Of a DNA stretch of 64,000 bases, positions 42,474 to 49,697 are shown one piece after another; within the stretch, counting starts at the first letter, position 1, and each line of letters starts with the position of its first letter. The notes below the pieces were generated by a model. The model saw only the letters and a list, made by a program, of their open reading frames with translations. It was not told where the DNA came from and ran no database searches. This DNA is from Acidobacteriota bacterium (lineage in GTDB: Bacteria; Acidobacteriota; Blastocatellia; Pyrinomonadales; Pyrinomonadaceae). The stretch is from assembly GCA_019242475.1 (NCBI GenBank), contig JAFAVK010000066.1, positions 28,367 to 92,366 on the forward strand, written 5' to 3'. Made by a program: the position numbers and the translations under genes.

Positions 42474-42547
42474 TGCTGGGTGCTGGGTGCTGGGTGCTGG
42501 GTTAAAGACACCTACTACCCAGCACCCAGCACCCAGCACCCAGCACC
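42474..42547. repeat. GGTGCTG-family perfect inverted repeat
   Basis: Perfect 30-bp arms (42474-42503 and 42518-42547), each four GTGCTGG units, with a 14-base loop. It lies seven bases after the RNase stop and ten before the hydrolase start. Confidence 0.92.
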
Positions 42548-42557
42548 CACTTCTCAC

Positions 42558-43544
42558 ATGGGAAAGCTCCGCACATTCTGGAAGGGCCTGATCGCGGGCG
42601 GCGCGGCGGGGGCGGGCGTGGCGGCTCTGGCGGCCGTGAACGCGGCCGTGGCGCGCGAGGCGCCGGAGCCGGAGACGGGCGCGGTCGGCGGCGAGGCGGG
42701 GACTTACCAGTGGAAGCACGGGCAGATTTTTTACCGCCACGCGGGTGACGAAGGCGCGACGCCCGTCCTCTTCGTCCACGGCATCGGCGCGGGCGCGCGC
42801 TCGTTCATGTGGCGGCGCAACTTCCTGTCGCTCGCGCGCGACTTCCGCGTCTACGCCTTAGACCTGCTCGGCTTCGGCTACTCCGACAAGCCCGCGGGCG
42901 CGCCCTACTCCGCGGAACTCTACGTCGAGTTGATTTCAGACTTCCTGCGCGAAGTGGTCGGAACGCCCGCGGGCGTCGTCGCGCACACGCTCTCGGCGGC
43001 CTTCGCCGCGCGCGCGGCCGACGAGCAGCCCGAACTCTTCAACTCGCTCGTGCTCGTCTCGCCCACGGGTGCCGACCACCTGAGCGCGCGCCCGGGCATG
43101 ACGGGCGCGGCCTTCTACGGCCTGCTCCACTCGCCCGTGCTCGGCACCTCTTTTTACAACGCCGTGACGAGCGAGCGCGGCGTCCGCGACTACGCGCGCA
43201 AGCAGCTCTTCTACGAGCGGCGCTTCGCCACGCCCCGCCTCGTCGCGCACTACTACGCCGTCAGCCACCTGCCCGGCGCGCAGTACGCCGCCACGGCCTT
43301 CCTGTCGGGCTACCTCAACACGGACATCCGCGAGCCCTTCGCGCGCCTGCGCCAACCCGTCACGCTCGCCTGGGGCAAGCAGGACACGACCAACCCCATC
43401 GACCAGGCCGGCCAGCTTCTTTCGCTCAACCCCCGCGCCCGCCTCGAAGTCTTCGACCGCTGCCGCATGATGCCGCAGGAGGAGCACGCCGAGCGCTTCA
43501 ACGCGCTCCTGCGCGACGCCTTCCGCGCCCGACCTTCGGGTTGA
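42558..43544 (+). CDS. Alpha/beta-hydrolase-fold protein, catalytic triad apparently lost
   Basis: 328 aa. A hydrophobic N-terminal segment (LIAGGAAGAGVAALAAVNAA) suggests membrane association or export. The fold is clear: PVLFVHGIGAGARSFMWRRN (oxyanion HG), VYALDLLGFGYSDKPAGAPY and LVLVSPTGADHL. The nucleophile elbow, normally GxSxG, reads AHTLSAA, putting Thr144 at the Ser position with Ser146 two residues on. The acid is present (AWGKQDTTNPID), but where the His of CGHLPQEE is expected it reads CRMMPQEE. It may be a non-enzymatic member. It follows the RNase gene across a hairpin. Confidence 0.82.
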   Translation: MGKLRTFWKGLIAGGAAGAGVAALAAVNAAVAREAPEPETGAVGGEAGTYQWKHGQIFYRHAGDEGATPVLFVHGIGAGARSFMWRRNFLSLARDFRVYALDLLGFGYSDKPAGAPYSAELYVELISDFLREVVGTPAGVVAHTLSAAFAARAADEQPELFNSLVLVSPTGADHLSARPGMTGAAFYGLLHSPVLGTSFYNAVTSERGVRDYARKQLFYERRFATPRLVAHYYAVSHLPGAQYAATAFLSGYLNTDIREPFARLRQPVTLAWGKQDTTNPIDQAGQLLSLNPRARLEVFDRCRMMPQEEHAERFNALLRDAFRARPSG

Positions 43545-43666
43545 GATAGTTATAGTCTCCCGTTTTTTTTCGGAGTATAGTCGGGACGTTAACGCCCCGA
43601 ACATTTGCCCCGAGCGTAAGCCCTAGCGCTCGAACGCAGTCCAACACGACGCCTTACGTTAAAGAG

Positions 43667-44251
43667 ATGGACGGACACGAAAGCCTCATATACCGGCTCA
43701 ACGAGCATGACCAGATATGTTTCGTCGGCGAGGGTTGGGCGCGGTTTGCGGAGGAGAACGACGCCCCCGGCCTCGCCGACGAGAAGGTGCTGAACCTTTC
43801 GCTGTGGGACTTCATCAACGACCTGGAGACCGCGCACCTCTACCGCGAGATCGTCCGCCGTGCGCGCGAGGGGCGGCGGGTCGGGTTCAGGTTCCGCTGC
43901 GACTCGCCCGCGCGCCGCAGGCTCCTGCGGATGGAGGTCACGGCGCACGAGGGAGGGGGCGTGCAGTTCGAGACCGTGACACTGCGGGCGGAGCAGCGCC
44001 CTTACCAGCCGCTGCTCGACGTGCTCGTGCCGCGGACGAAGGAGCTGCTGCGCGTGTGCAGCTGGTGCAAGAAGTTCGACGTGGGCGGGGGCACCTGGGA
44101 GGAGGTCGAGGTGGCCGTCGCGCGCCTCGGGCTCTTCGAGCGCGAGGGGCTGCCGCGGCTGACCCACGGCATGTGTCGGCCGTGCCACCTCTCCATCTCG
44201 GAGAGGCTCTCTGCGATCAGGAGTGGCGACGGCCGGGCACCTCAGGAGTAG
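43667..44251 (+). CDS. PAS-like protein with two CxxC pairs
   Basis: 194 aa, cytosolic. Residues about 1-110 look PAS-like (IYRLNEHDQICFVGEGWARF; LNLSLWDFINDLETAHLYRE; GFRFRCDSPARRRLLRMEVT). The C-terminal third has CSWCKKF and, about 45 residues later, GMCRPCHLS, which could form a zinc ribbon. Proteins with this pair of features occur as lone cytosolic sensors in acidobacteria; no output domain is seen. The stop overlaps the convergent deacetylase gene by ten bases. Confidence 0.68.
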   Translation: MDGHESLIYRLNEHDQICFVGEGWARFAEENDAPGLADEKVLNLSLWDFINDLETAHLYREIVRRAREGRRVGFRFRCDSPARRRLLRMEVTAHEGGGVQFETVTLRAEQRPYQPLLDVLVPRTKELLRVCSWCKKFDVGGGTWEEVEVAVARLGLFEREGLPRLTHGMCRPCHLSISERLSAIRSGDGRAPQE

Positions 44252-45006
44252 ATGTTCATCGGGCGCGTCAGCAGCTCGACCGGGTCTTCGACGTTGAGGG
44301 CCTCGCGGACGTAGTAGGCCTCGCCGGCGGCGACGTTGATGAGGGAGCCGGCGTAGCGCCAGCGCGCCTCGAGCTGTTGGAGGAAGCCCTTCTCGCTGAT
44401 GCGCGTGACCGGCTCCTGCGAGTCGGGGTCGTAGAACTGCGAGCGGTGGGCGAGGATGGCGCGGAGCTTGTCCTCGACGAACTCGGAGACGTCCACGATG
44501 AAGGAGGGCGCGACGAGGCGAGAGTAGGCCGCGTGAGCGAGCGCGGGCATCGGCACCGAACCCTGGCCTTCGCCCTCGTCGTAGCGGCGCAGGGAGGCGA
44601 GCCGGGCCGCCTCGCGCACGAGCCGCGCGGTCGCGGCGTGGTCGGGGTGCGGGTCGTCCCAGTGCGCGGTAAGAATGATCTTGGGCTTGTATGTCCGGAT
44701 GACGCGCACGAGCGCGGTGCGCGCGTCGTCGGTGACGAAGACGTGGCCGTCGGGCTGGTCGAGGTTGACGCGCACGTCGAGGCGCATGATCGCGGCGGCG
44801 GCGCGCGCCTCCTCGTAGCGCTGCTCGGGCGTACCGCGCGTGCCCATCTCGCCGCGCGTCACGTCCACGACGCCGGTGCGCCGCCCCAGAGATTTGAGCT
44901 TGAGGAGCGTGCCCGCGCACGTCAGCTCCGCGTCGTCGGGGTGCGAGTAGACGGCCAGCGCGTCCAGCTCAAGCGAAACCCCTCCCCCGTACACGACCTC
45001 GCTCAT
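44242..45006 (-). CDS. PIG-L family deacetylase, BshB1-like
   Basis: 254 aa. The metal site AVYSHPDDAELTCAGTL (HPDDxE) and the second ligand in HWDDPHPDHAATARL mark the LmbE/PIG-L family. LKSLGRRTGVVDVTRGEMGT with RGTPEQRYEE are typical of BshB1, which deacetylates GlcNAc-malate in bacillithiol synthesis. No bshA or bshC is visible in the window, so the pathway role is inferred. The start at 45006 is the ATG just before the conserved VYGGGVSLELDALAV. Confidence 0.85.
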   Translation of the reverse strand: MSEVVYGGGVSLELDALAVYSHPDDAELTCAGTLLKLKSLGRRTGVVDVTRGEMGTRGTPEQRYEEARAAAAIMRLDVRVNLDQPDGHVFVTDDARTALVRVIRTYKPKIILTAHWDDPHPDHAATARLVREAARLASLRRYDEGEGQGSVPMPALAHAAYSRLVAPSFIVDVSEFVEDKLRAILAHRSQFYDPDSQEPVTRISEKGFLQQLEARWRYAGSLINVAAGEAYYVREALNVEDPVELLTRPMNIYS

Positions 45007-45014
45007 AAGCCCTC

Positions 45015-45557
45015 TCACTCCCCCTTGAAGTCGAAGCGGCAGCGGACGCCCTGCTCGCGCCCGGTGTCGTAGATGATGGAGACGTTGGTGACGGTGAACT
45101 CCCAGTGGAAGTTGCGGCGGCAGAGGTGCCGGACGACCTCGGCCAGCTTGTCCGGGTTGATGTCGCCGTGCGCGAGCGTGACGTGCGGCTGCCACTCGTC
45201 CGGGTGGTAGTAGTGCGCGACCGCGCCGGGCACCGACTGTCTGACCCCGTCCCAGATCGCTCGGTGCAGCTCCGAAAGGGCGGGGCTGCGCACGACCGAG
45301 ATGTAGAGGATGGGGTTGGCGACGGTGAAGATGCCGAGGCCGGCGGTGCGCACGCGGAAGGGCCTGGTGCGCGCGGCTAAGGAGCGCAGGAAGTCGGCGC
45401 AGGCCGACTCTTCGTACTGCTCGGCGACCTGGAAGGAGAAGTGCGGGTAGGGCGTGACGTAGAGGCCGCGCACGTCGAACTTCTGCCCCAGCTCCTCCCA
45501 GATGGCCTCGACCCGCGCGTAGTGCTGGTCGTCCAGCAGCGAAACCACGCCCTGCAT
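45015..45557 (-). CDS. 2'-5' RNA ligase family (2H phosphoesterase) protein
   Basis: 180 aa. The two-histidine signature is present: TPYPHFSFQV (HxS) in the N-terminal half and WQPHVTLAHGDINP (HxTL) in the second. Such proteins act on cyclic phosphates or 2'-5' bonds of RNA; the exact substrate is not known here. I chose the ATG at 45557 (MQGVVSLLDDQHYA). It lies eight bases upstream of the BshB1-like gene, so the two are probably co-transcribed. Confidence 0.85.
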   Translation of the reverse strand: MQGVVSLLDDQHYARVEAIWEELGQKFDVRGLYVTPYPHFSFQVAEQYEESACADFLRSLAARTRPFRVRTAGLGIFTVANPILYISVVRSPALSELHRAIWDGVRQSVPGAVAHYYHPDEWQPHVTLAHGDINPDKLAEVVRHLCRRNFHWEFTVTNVSIIYDTGREQGVRCRFDFKGE

Positions 45558-45642
45558 CAAGCTTTGCCCTTCTCGACCGACGGCTTGTTGAGAACTCCGC
45601 GCCAAGGTGTAGCGCGAAGCCACGCCCGCGGTCAAGCCGGGA

Positions 45643-45725
45643 AGGGTGTCGGGTGCTGGGTGCTGGGTGCTGGGTAAAGTCAAGCTGCCTTTACCCAGCA
45701 CCCAGCACCCAGCACCCAGCACCCT
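45643..45725. repeat. GGTGCTG-family inverted repeat between divergent genes
   Basis: 36-base arms (45643-45678 and 45690-45725) with two mismatches, built from GTGCTGG units and flanked by AGGGTGTC/GCACCCT. It lies between the divergent 2H phosphoesterase and MBL genes, so a terminator role is excluded for both. It may be in a 5' leader instead. Confidence 0.9.
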
Positions 45726-45788
45726 CTCCTTCACCCTTCCGCCCCGCTGTGATAGCCTTTGCACGCTCCCCGAAAGGATGAAGGTTCG

Positions 45789-46559
45789 ATGAGGCTGACG
45801 GTGCTCGGGTCGGGCACTTCGGTGCCGCACCCGCGGAGGTCTGCGTCGGCGCACTGGGTCGAGGCCGAGGGCGGGACGCTGCTGCTCGACTTCAGCGCGC
45901 CGGCCGTGCACCGCATCGCGGAGGAGGGGCTCGACTGGGCCGACCTCGACGCCGTGTGGGTCAGCCACTTCCACCTCGACCACGTCGGCGGACTCGCCCC
46001 CTTCCTCTTCGGCACGAAGCACGCACCGCAGACGCGAGGGCGACGCAGGCCCTTCAACGTCTACGGCCCGCGCGGGACGAGGAAGCTCCTGCAAAGTTTC
46101 GACGAGGCGGGCGGCTACAAGCTCTTCGAGCAGCCCTTCCCCTTCGAGGTCAGAGAGGTCTCGCCGCGCGCCGAGTTCGAGATACTCCCCGGCCTCCGCG
46201 CCAAGACCCTCTCGACGCCGCACACGAGCGAGAGCCTCGCGCTGCGCCTCGAAGACGCGGGCGGCACGTCGCTTGTCTACACCTCGGACACGGGCTACAC
46301 GGAGGCGCTCGCGGGCTTCGCGCGCGCAGCCGATCTCTTTCTGTTGGAGTGTTCCTTCTTCCGGGAGAAGCCCGTCAAGCTGCACCTCGAACTGTCGGAG
46401 GCGATGCGGCTCGCCGGGTTGTCGGGCGCGCGGCGGGTCGTGCTCTCGCACCTCTACCCGGAGTGGGACGACGTAGACCTCGCCGCCGAGGCGAAGCGGC
46501 TCTGGGACGGCGAGACGTTGGAGGCGCGCGACGGACTAAGGGTCAACATTGGGGAGTGA
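45789..46559 (+). CDS. MBL-fold metallo-hydrolase (RNase Z-like)
   Basis: 256 aa. MRLTVLGSGTSVPHPRRSAS is the beta-lactamase-fold start, and VWVSHFHLDHVGGLAPFLFG is the HxHxDH metal-binding motif. Further ligands are likely in PHTSESLALRLED, VYTSDTGYTEAL and VVLSHLYPEWDD. It resembles the RNase Z/arylsulfatase-like group, but the substrate is not known. The ATG at 45789 starts the fold directly. Its stop lies one base before the next gene's ATG, so the two form an operon. Confidence 0.88.
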   Translation: MRLTVLGSGTSVPHPRRSASAHWVEAEGGTLLLDFSAPAVHRIAEEGLDWADLDAVWVSHFHLDHVGGLAPFLFGTKHAPQTRGRRRPFNVYGPRGTRKLLQSFDEAGGYKLFEQPFPFEVREVSPRAEFEILPGLRAKTLSTPHTSESLALRLEDAGGTSLVYTSDTGYTEALAGFARAADLFLLECSFFREKPVKLHLELSEAMRLAGLSGARRVVLSHLYPEWDDVDLAAEAKRLWDGETLEARDGLRVNIGE

Positions 46560-46560
46560 G

Positions 46561-47463
46561 ATGAAAGACAGAATGTCGCTCACCGCAGTCTCGGTCTTCC
46601 TGCTCGTCGTCTCGGCGCTCTGCCTCTTGCCGCCCGCGAGGCGCGCGCGCGCGCACGACGGGACGAAGGAGCCCTTGCTGCTCGAAGTCGGAGGCGAGAC
46701 GAAGGGCAAGACGCCCGACGTGCCGGCCGAGCTGAAGGTCGTCTCCTACAACATACGTTACCGCGCGGGCGAAGACCTGAAGCAGCTCGCCAGGCTGCTC
46801 AAGGAAGACCCCGACATCGGCGGCGCGCAGGTCATCGGCTTGCAGGAGGTCGACCGCAACAAGCGGCGGACGGGCAATGTCAACACCGCGCGCCAGCTCG
46901 CTGAAGAGCTGGGGATGCGCTACGCGTGGGCCGCGCCGCCCTCCACGGACGAAGAAGAGGAGGAGACGGGCGTCGCCATCCTCAGCGTCTTCCCTCTCAA
47001 AGACGTGACCCGCGTCCTGCTCAAGCACGAGGGGCCGGAAGGACGACGACGCGTCGCCGTCGGCGCGACGGTGCAGTTGGGCAAGACGCGCGTACGCGTC
47101 TACTCCGTCCACGCCGAGACGCGGATGCCGGTCGAGAAGAAGGTCGAGCACTGGCAGGCCGTCCTCGAAGACCTGCGGCTCCACGCCGGCACGGCGGCCA
47201 TCGTCCTCGGCGACTTCAACACCATCAAGGGCAAGGACGTGAAGGCCGCCCGCCGCCTCTTCACCGACGCGGGCTTCCGGACGCCGCTCTCCGACGACGA
47301 GACGACCTGGAAGACGTTCGTCGTCCAGCTCAAACTCGACTGGCTCTGGCTCCGCGGCCTCGAAGCGCGCTCCTCCGGCATCGACAAGGACGTAGACCTC
47401 TCCGACCACTGGCCGCTCTGGGCGACGATCAGACTTCCCGCCCCGACGAGTGCAAAACCGTAG
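46561..47463 (+). CDS. Secreted endonuclease/exonuclease/phosphatase (EEP) family protein
   Basis: 300 aa with a signal peptide (AVSVFLLVVSALCLLPPARR). The EEP fold motifs are all visible: LKVVSYNIRYRAGEDL (Asn), VIGLQEVDRNKRR (catalytic Glu), IVLGDFNTIKGKDV (GDFN) and DLSDHWPLWATI (SDHxPL). Family members act on phosphodiesters of DNA, inositol phosphates or sphingomyelin; the substrate is not readable. It directly follows the MBL gene (one-base gap, GGGGAG before ATG). Confidence 0.9.
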   Translation: MKDRMSLTAVSVFLLVVSALCLLPPARRARAHDGTKEPLLLEVGGETKGKTPDVPAELKVVSYNIRYRAGEDLKQLARLLKEDPDIGGAQVIGLQEVDRNKRRTGNVNTARQLAEELGMRYAWAAPPSTDEEEEETGVAILSVFPLKDVTRVLLKHEGPEGRRRVAVGATVQLGKTRVRVYSVHAETRMPVEKKVEHWQAVLEDLRLHAGTAAIVLGDFNTIKGKDVKAARRLFTDAGFRTPLSDDETTWKTFVVQLKLDWLWLRGLEARSSGIDKDVDLSDHWPLWATIRLPAPTSAKP

Positions 47464-47473
47464 GCGGAAATTA

Positions 47474-47544
47474 ACCACAGAGACACAGAGGCACGGCTCG
47501 TCGAGTTAATCCCGCAACGGGCCGTGCCTCTGTGTCTCTGTGGT
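47474..47544. repeat. CACAGAGA-family perfect inverted repeat
   Basis: 24-bp perfect arms (47474-47497 and 47521-47544) with units CACAGAGA/CACAGAGG, here an eight-base period, between the convergent EEP and TolC genes. The same family recurs at 63269. Confidence 0.9.
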
Positions 47545-47549
47545 CAATC

Positions 47550-49670
47550 CTATCTGACTCTAATCTCGACGCGGTTCTGTTCGAGGGCGTTGCCGGTCGC
47601 GCGCTGGAACTCGGCGATGGCCTTGTTGAGTTCGGTCTGCGCGCGCAGCTCGTTGCCGCGGGCGGTGGCGAGCTGCGTCTGTCGTTCGAGGACGAGGAAG
47701 ACCGTGCTCTGCCCCGCGTCGAGCTTGCGCTGCTCGGAGGCGTACTGCTGCTCGGAGGCGGCCCGCGCCGAGGCCGCCGCGCGCAGGCGCGACTCGGCCG
47801 TCTTCACCTGCTGCAGGGCGTTGCGCACGTCCACCTGGATGAGCTGCTCCAACTGCTCGCGCTGCGTGTGGATGCGCTCCTTGTCCACGAGCGTGCGCCC
47901 CAGCTGCGCCTTCGCCGTCGAGTTGCGGAACGGCAGGTTGACCGTGACGCCGACGCGGAAGTTTGTGAAGCGATTCGTCGCGAGGTTCGCGAGCGACTGC
48001 CCCTCGCCGCCGATGAGCTGGCCGGGGATAGTCGCCACGGCCGGCTCGGGGATCGGCAGAAGGTTGCTGCCGGGGAACTGTTCGTTGACGATGCCGATCA
48101 ACTGATTGATGCGGTTGCGCGTGTCCACGCTTGAGGCCGCGAGCGGGTTCGAGGCCGTCGCGTTCGATGCGCCCGCGAGGCCGACCATGCCGTACGAGGC
48201 GACGAGGTCGACCTGCGGCCTCGTCTGCTCGCGCGCGAATCGCTGCTCGATCTCGTTGATCTCGCGCGCCACGTCAGACGAGAGAAGCTCGGGCCGCGAC
48301 TTGAGCGCGTACTGCATCGCGTCGTCGAGCGCGACCTGCGGCGGCGCCAGCTCGACCGACTCCGAGGGCACGATGGCGACGCCCCAGATGGGGGCCTCGC
48401 GGTTCTCGGCGACGAGGTTCTTCAAATTGTTCTCGGCCCGGTTCACGTCGTCGAGCGCCGAGTAGACGCTCTGCTCGAATCCCGAAATCTGCGCCTCGGC
48501 CGCGACCACGTCGATGGGGGCGAGCATGCCCTCGCCGACCAGACGCTTGTTGTGCTCCAACTGCTTGCGCGCGTCGCGCACGGCCTCGCGCTGAATCTGC
48601 AGGTTGCGCAGAGCGTAGACCAAATCCCAGTAGGCGCGCTGGACGTTCGTAATCGTCTCGACGGCGCGCTGGCGGAACTGCGCGTCGGTGAGTGAAAGGT
48701 TCTTCTTCGCGATCTCAATCGAGCGGCGGCTCTGGTCGAAGCCGAGTCCGCGCAGCAGGGGCTGCGTGTAGCTGAAGGTGAGCGAGGTCGGGTACTGCGG
48801 GTTGAGCGCCGCGAACTGGTTGTTCGTCGTCACGCGGTTGTTGACGAAGTCGAGCCGGTAGCCGCCGCCGTACTTCGGCGTCAGGCCCTGCACCGAAGAA
48901 TTGCTGAAGAAGCCGGACTGCGTGACCGCGCCGGTCGAGCTGCCCGAGAGGAAGCTGGCCGCGGGCTGCTCCGTGCGCTCGTAGTAGGAGTTCGTCTGGA
49001 AGCGCGGGTCGTAGACGCCGCGCGCCGCCTGCAGGTCGAACTCGGCGGCGCGGACGTTCTGGCGCGCGACCTCGATGTCCTTGTTGTTTTCGAGCGCCAG
49101 CGCGATGACCTCCTGGACGGAGAGCGCGCGCTGCTCGCCCATGTCCACGCCGACGCGTTCGAGCGCGGGGAAAGGCGCGGCCTCATCGGCCTTGAAGTCG
49201 GGCGCGACCTGCGGCACGTTGAGCTGCGCGTCGGGCGAGGTGGGCACGCTCTCGCGGCCCGGGGCCGAGGGGCCGACGGGCGACTGCACCTGTCCGCCGG
49301 GCGCGCCGGGCTGCGGCTGCGCGGGCGCGGTCTGCGCGGGCGCTTGCGGCGCGGGCAGGTTCGTGTCGGGCGGCGCGGTCGGGGGCACCGCGGGCTGCGC
49401 CGGCTGCTGGCCCTGCGCGGGCGCGGCGGGGTTCGTGGACTGCTGCGTCTGCGACTGCGTGGGCGAGGCGGTCTGTGGCCCCTGCGCGGGCGCGCCCGTC
49501 TGCGCCGGAGGATTGTTCGAAGAGGGCGCAGGCTGCTGCGTCGTCTGCTGCCCGGCGAACATCGAGCCGGCGAACCGCGCCGTCTCCTGCGCGCGCAGAG
49601 GCGCCGCCTGCGCGAAGAGCAGCGACAGAGTTAGTAGACTGAAAAGCGATTTACGATTTCGCGTTGACAT
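47550..49670 (-). CDS. TolC-family outer-membrane efflux protein
   Basis: 706 aa, longer than usual because a Pro/Gln/Ala-rich segment of about 120 residues (QQPAPSSNNPPAQTGAPAQG and onward) follows the signal peptide. The core has two OEP repeats (for example ALENNKDIEVARQNVRAAEF, RAYWDLVYALRNLQIQREAV and VDVRNALQQVKTAESRLRAA), which trimerise into an outer-membrane channel. It is the last gene of a minus-strand TetR-MFP-RND-TolC operon and starts 27 bases after the RND stop. The Pro-rich extension may reach peptidoglycan or the adaptor; that is inference. Confidence 0.93.
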   Translation of the reverse strand: MSTRNRKSLFSLLTLSLLFAQAAPLRAQETARFAGSMFAGQQTTQQPAPSSNNPPAQTGAPAQGPQTASPTQSQTQQSTNPAAPAQGQQPAQPAVPPTAPPDTNLPAPQAPAQTAPAQPQPGAPGGQVQSPVGPSAPGRESVPTSPDAQLNVPQVAPDFKADEAAPFPALERVGVDMGEQRALSVQEVIALALENNKDIEVARQNVRAAEFDLQAARGVYDPRFQTNSYYERTEQPAASFLSGSSTGAVTQSGFFSNSSVQGLTPKYGGGYRLDFVNNRVTTNNQFAALNPQYPTSLTFSYTQPLLRGLGFDQSRRSIEIAKKNLSLTDAQFRQRAVETITNVQRAYWDLVYALRNLQIQREAVRDARKQLEHNKRLVGEGMLAPIDVVAAEAQISGFEQSVYSALDDVNRAENNLKNLVAENREAPIWGVAIVPSESVELAPPQVALDDAMQYALKSRPELLSSDVAREINEIEQRFAREQTRPQVDLVASYGMVGLAGASNATASNPLAASSVDTRNRINQLIGIVNEQFPGSNLLPIPEPAVATIPGQLIGGEGQSLANLATNRFTNFRVGVTVNLPFRNSTAKAQLGRTLVDKERIHTQREQLEQLIQVDVRNALQQVKTAESRLRAAASARAASEQQYASEQRKLDAGQSTVFLVLERQTQLATARGNELRAQTELNKAIAEFQRATGNALEQNRVEIRVR

Positions 49671-49697
49671 AATATTCAGACCCGTATGACTTGACCC

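Noticed and set aside
45558..46451. N-terminal extension of the 2H phosphoesterase to 478 residues
   Set aside because: The extra part is antisense of the MBL gene and translated repeat; the family length fits the ATG at 45557.
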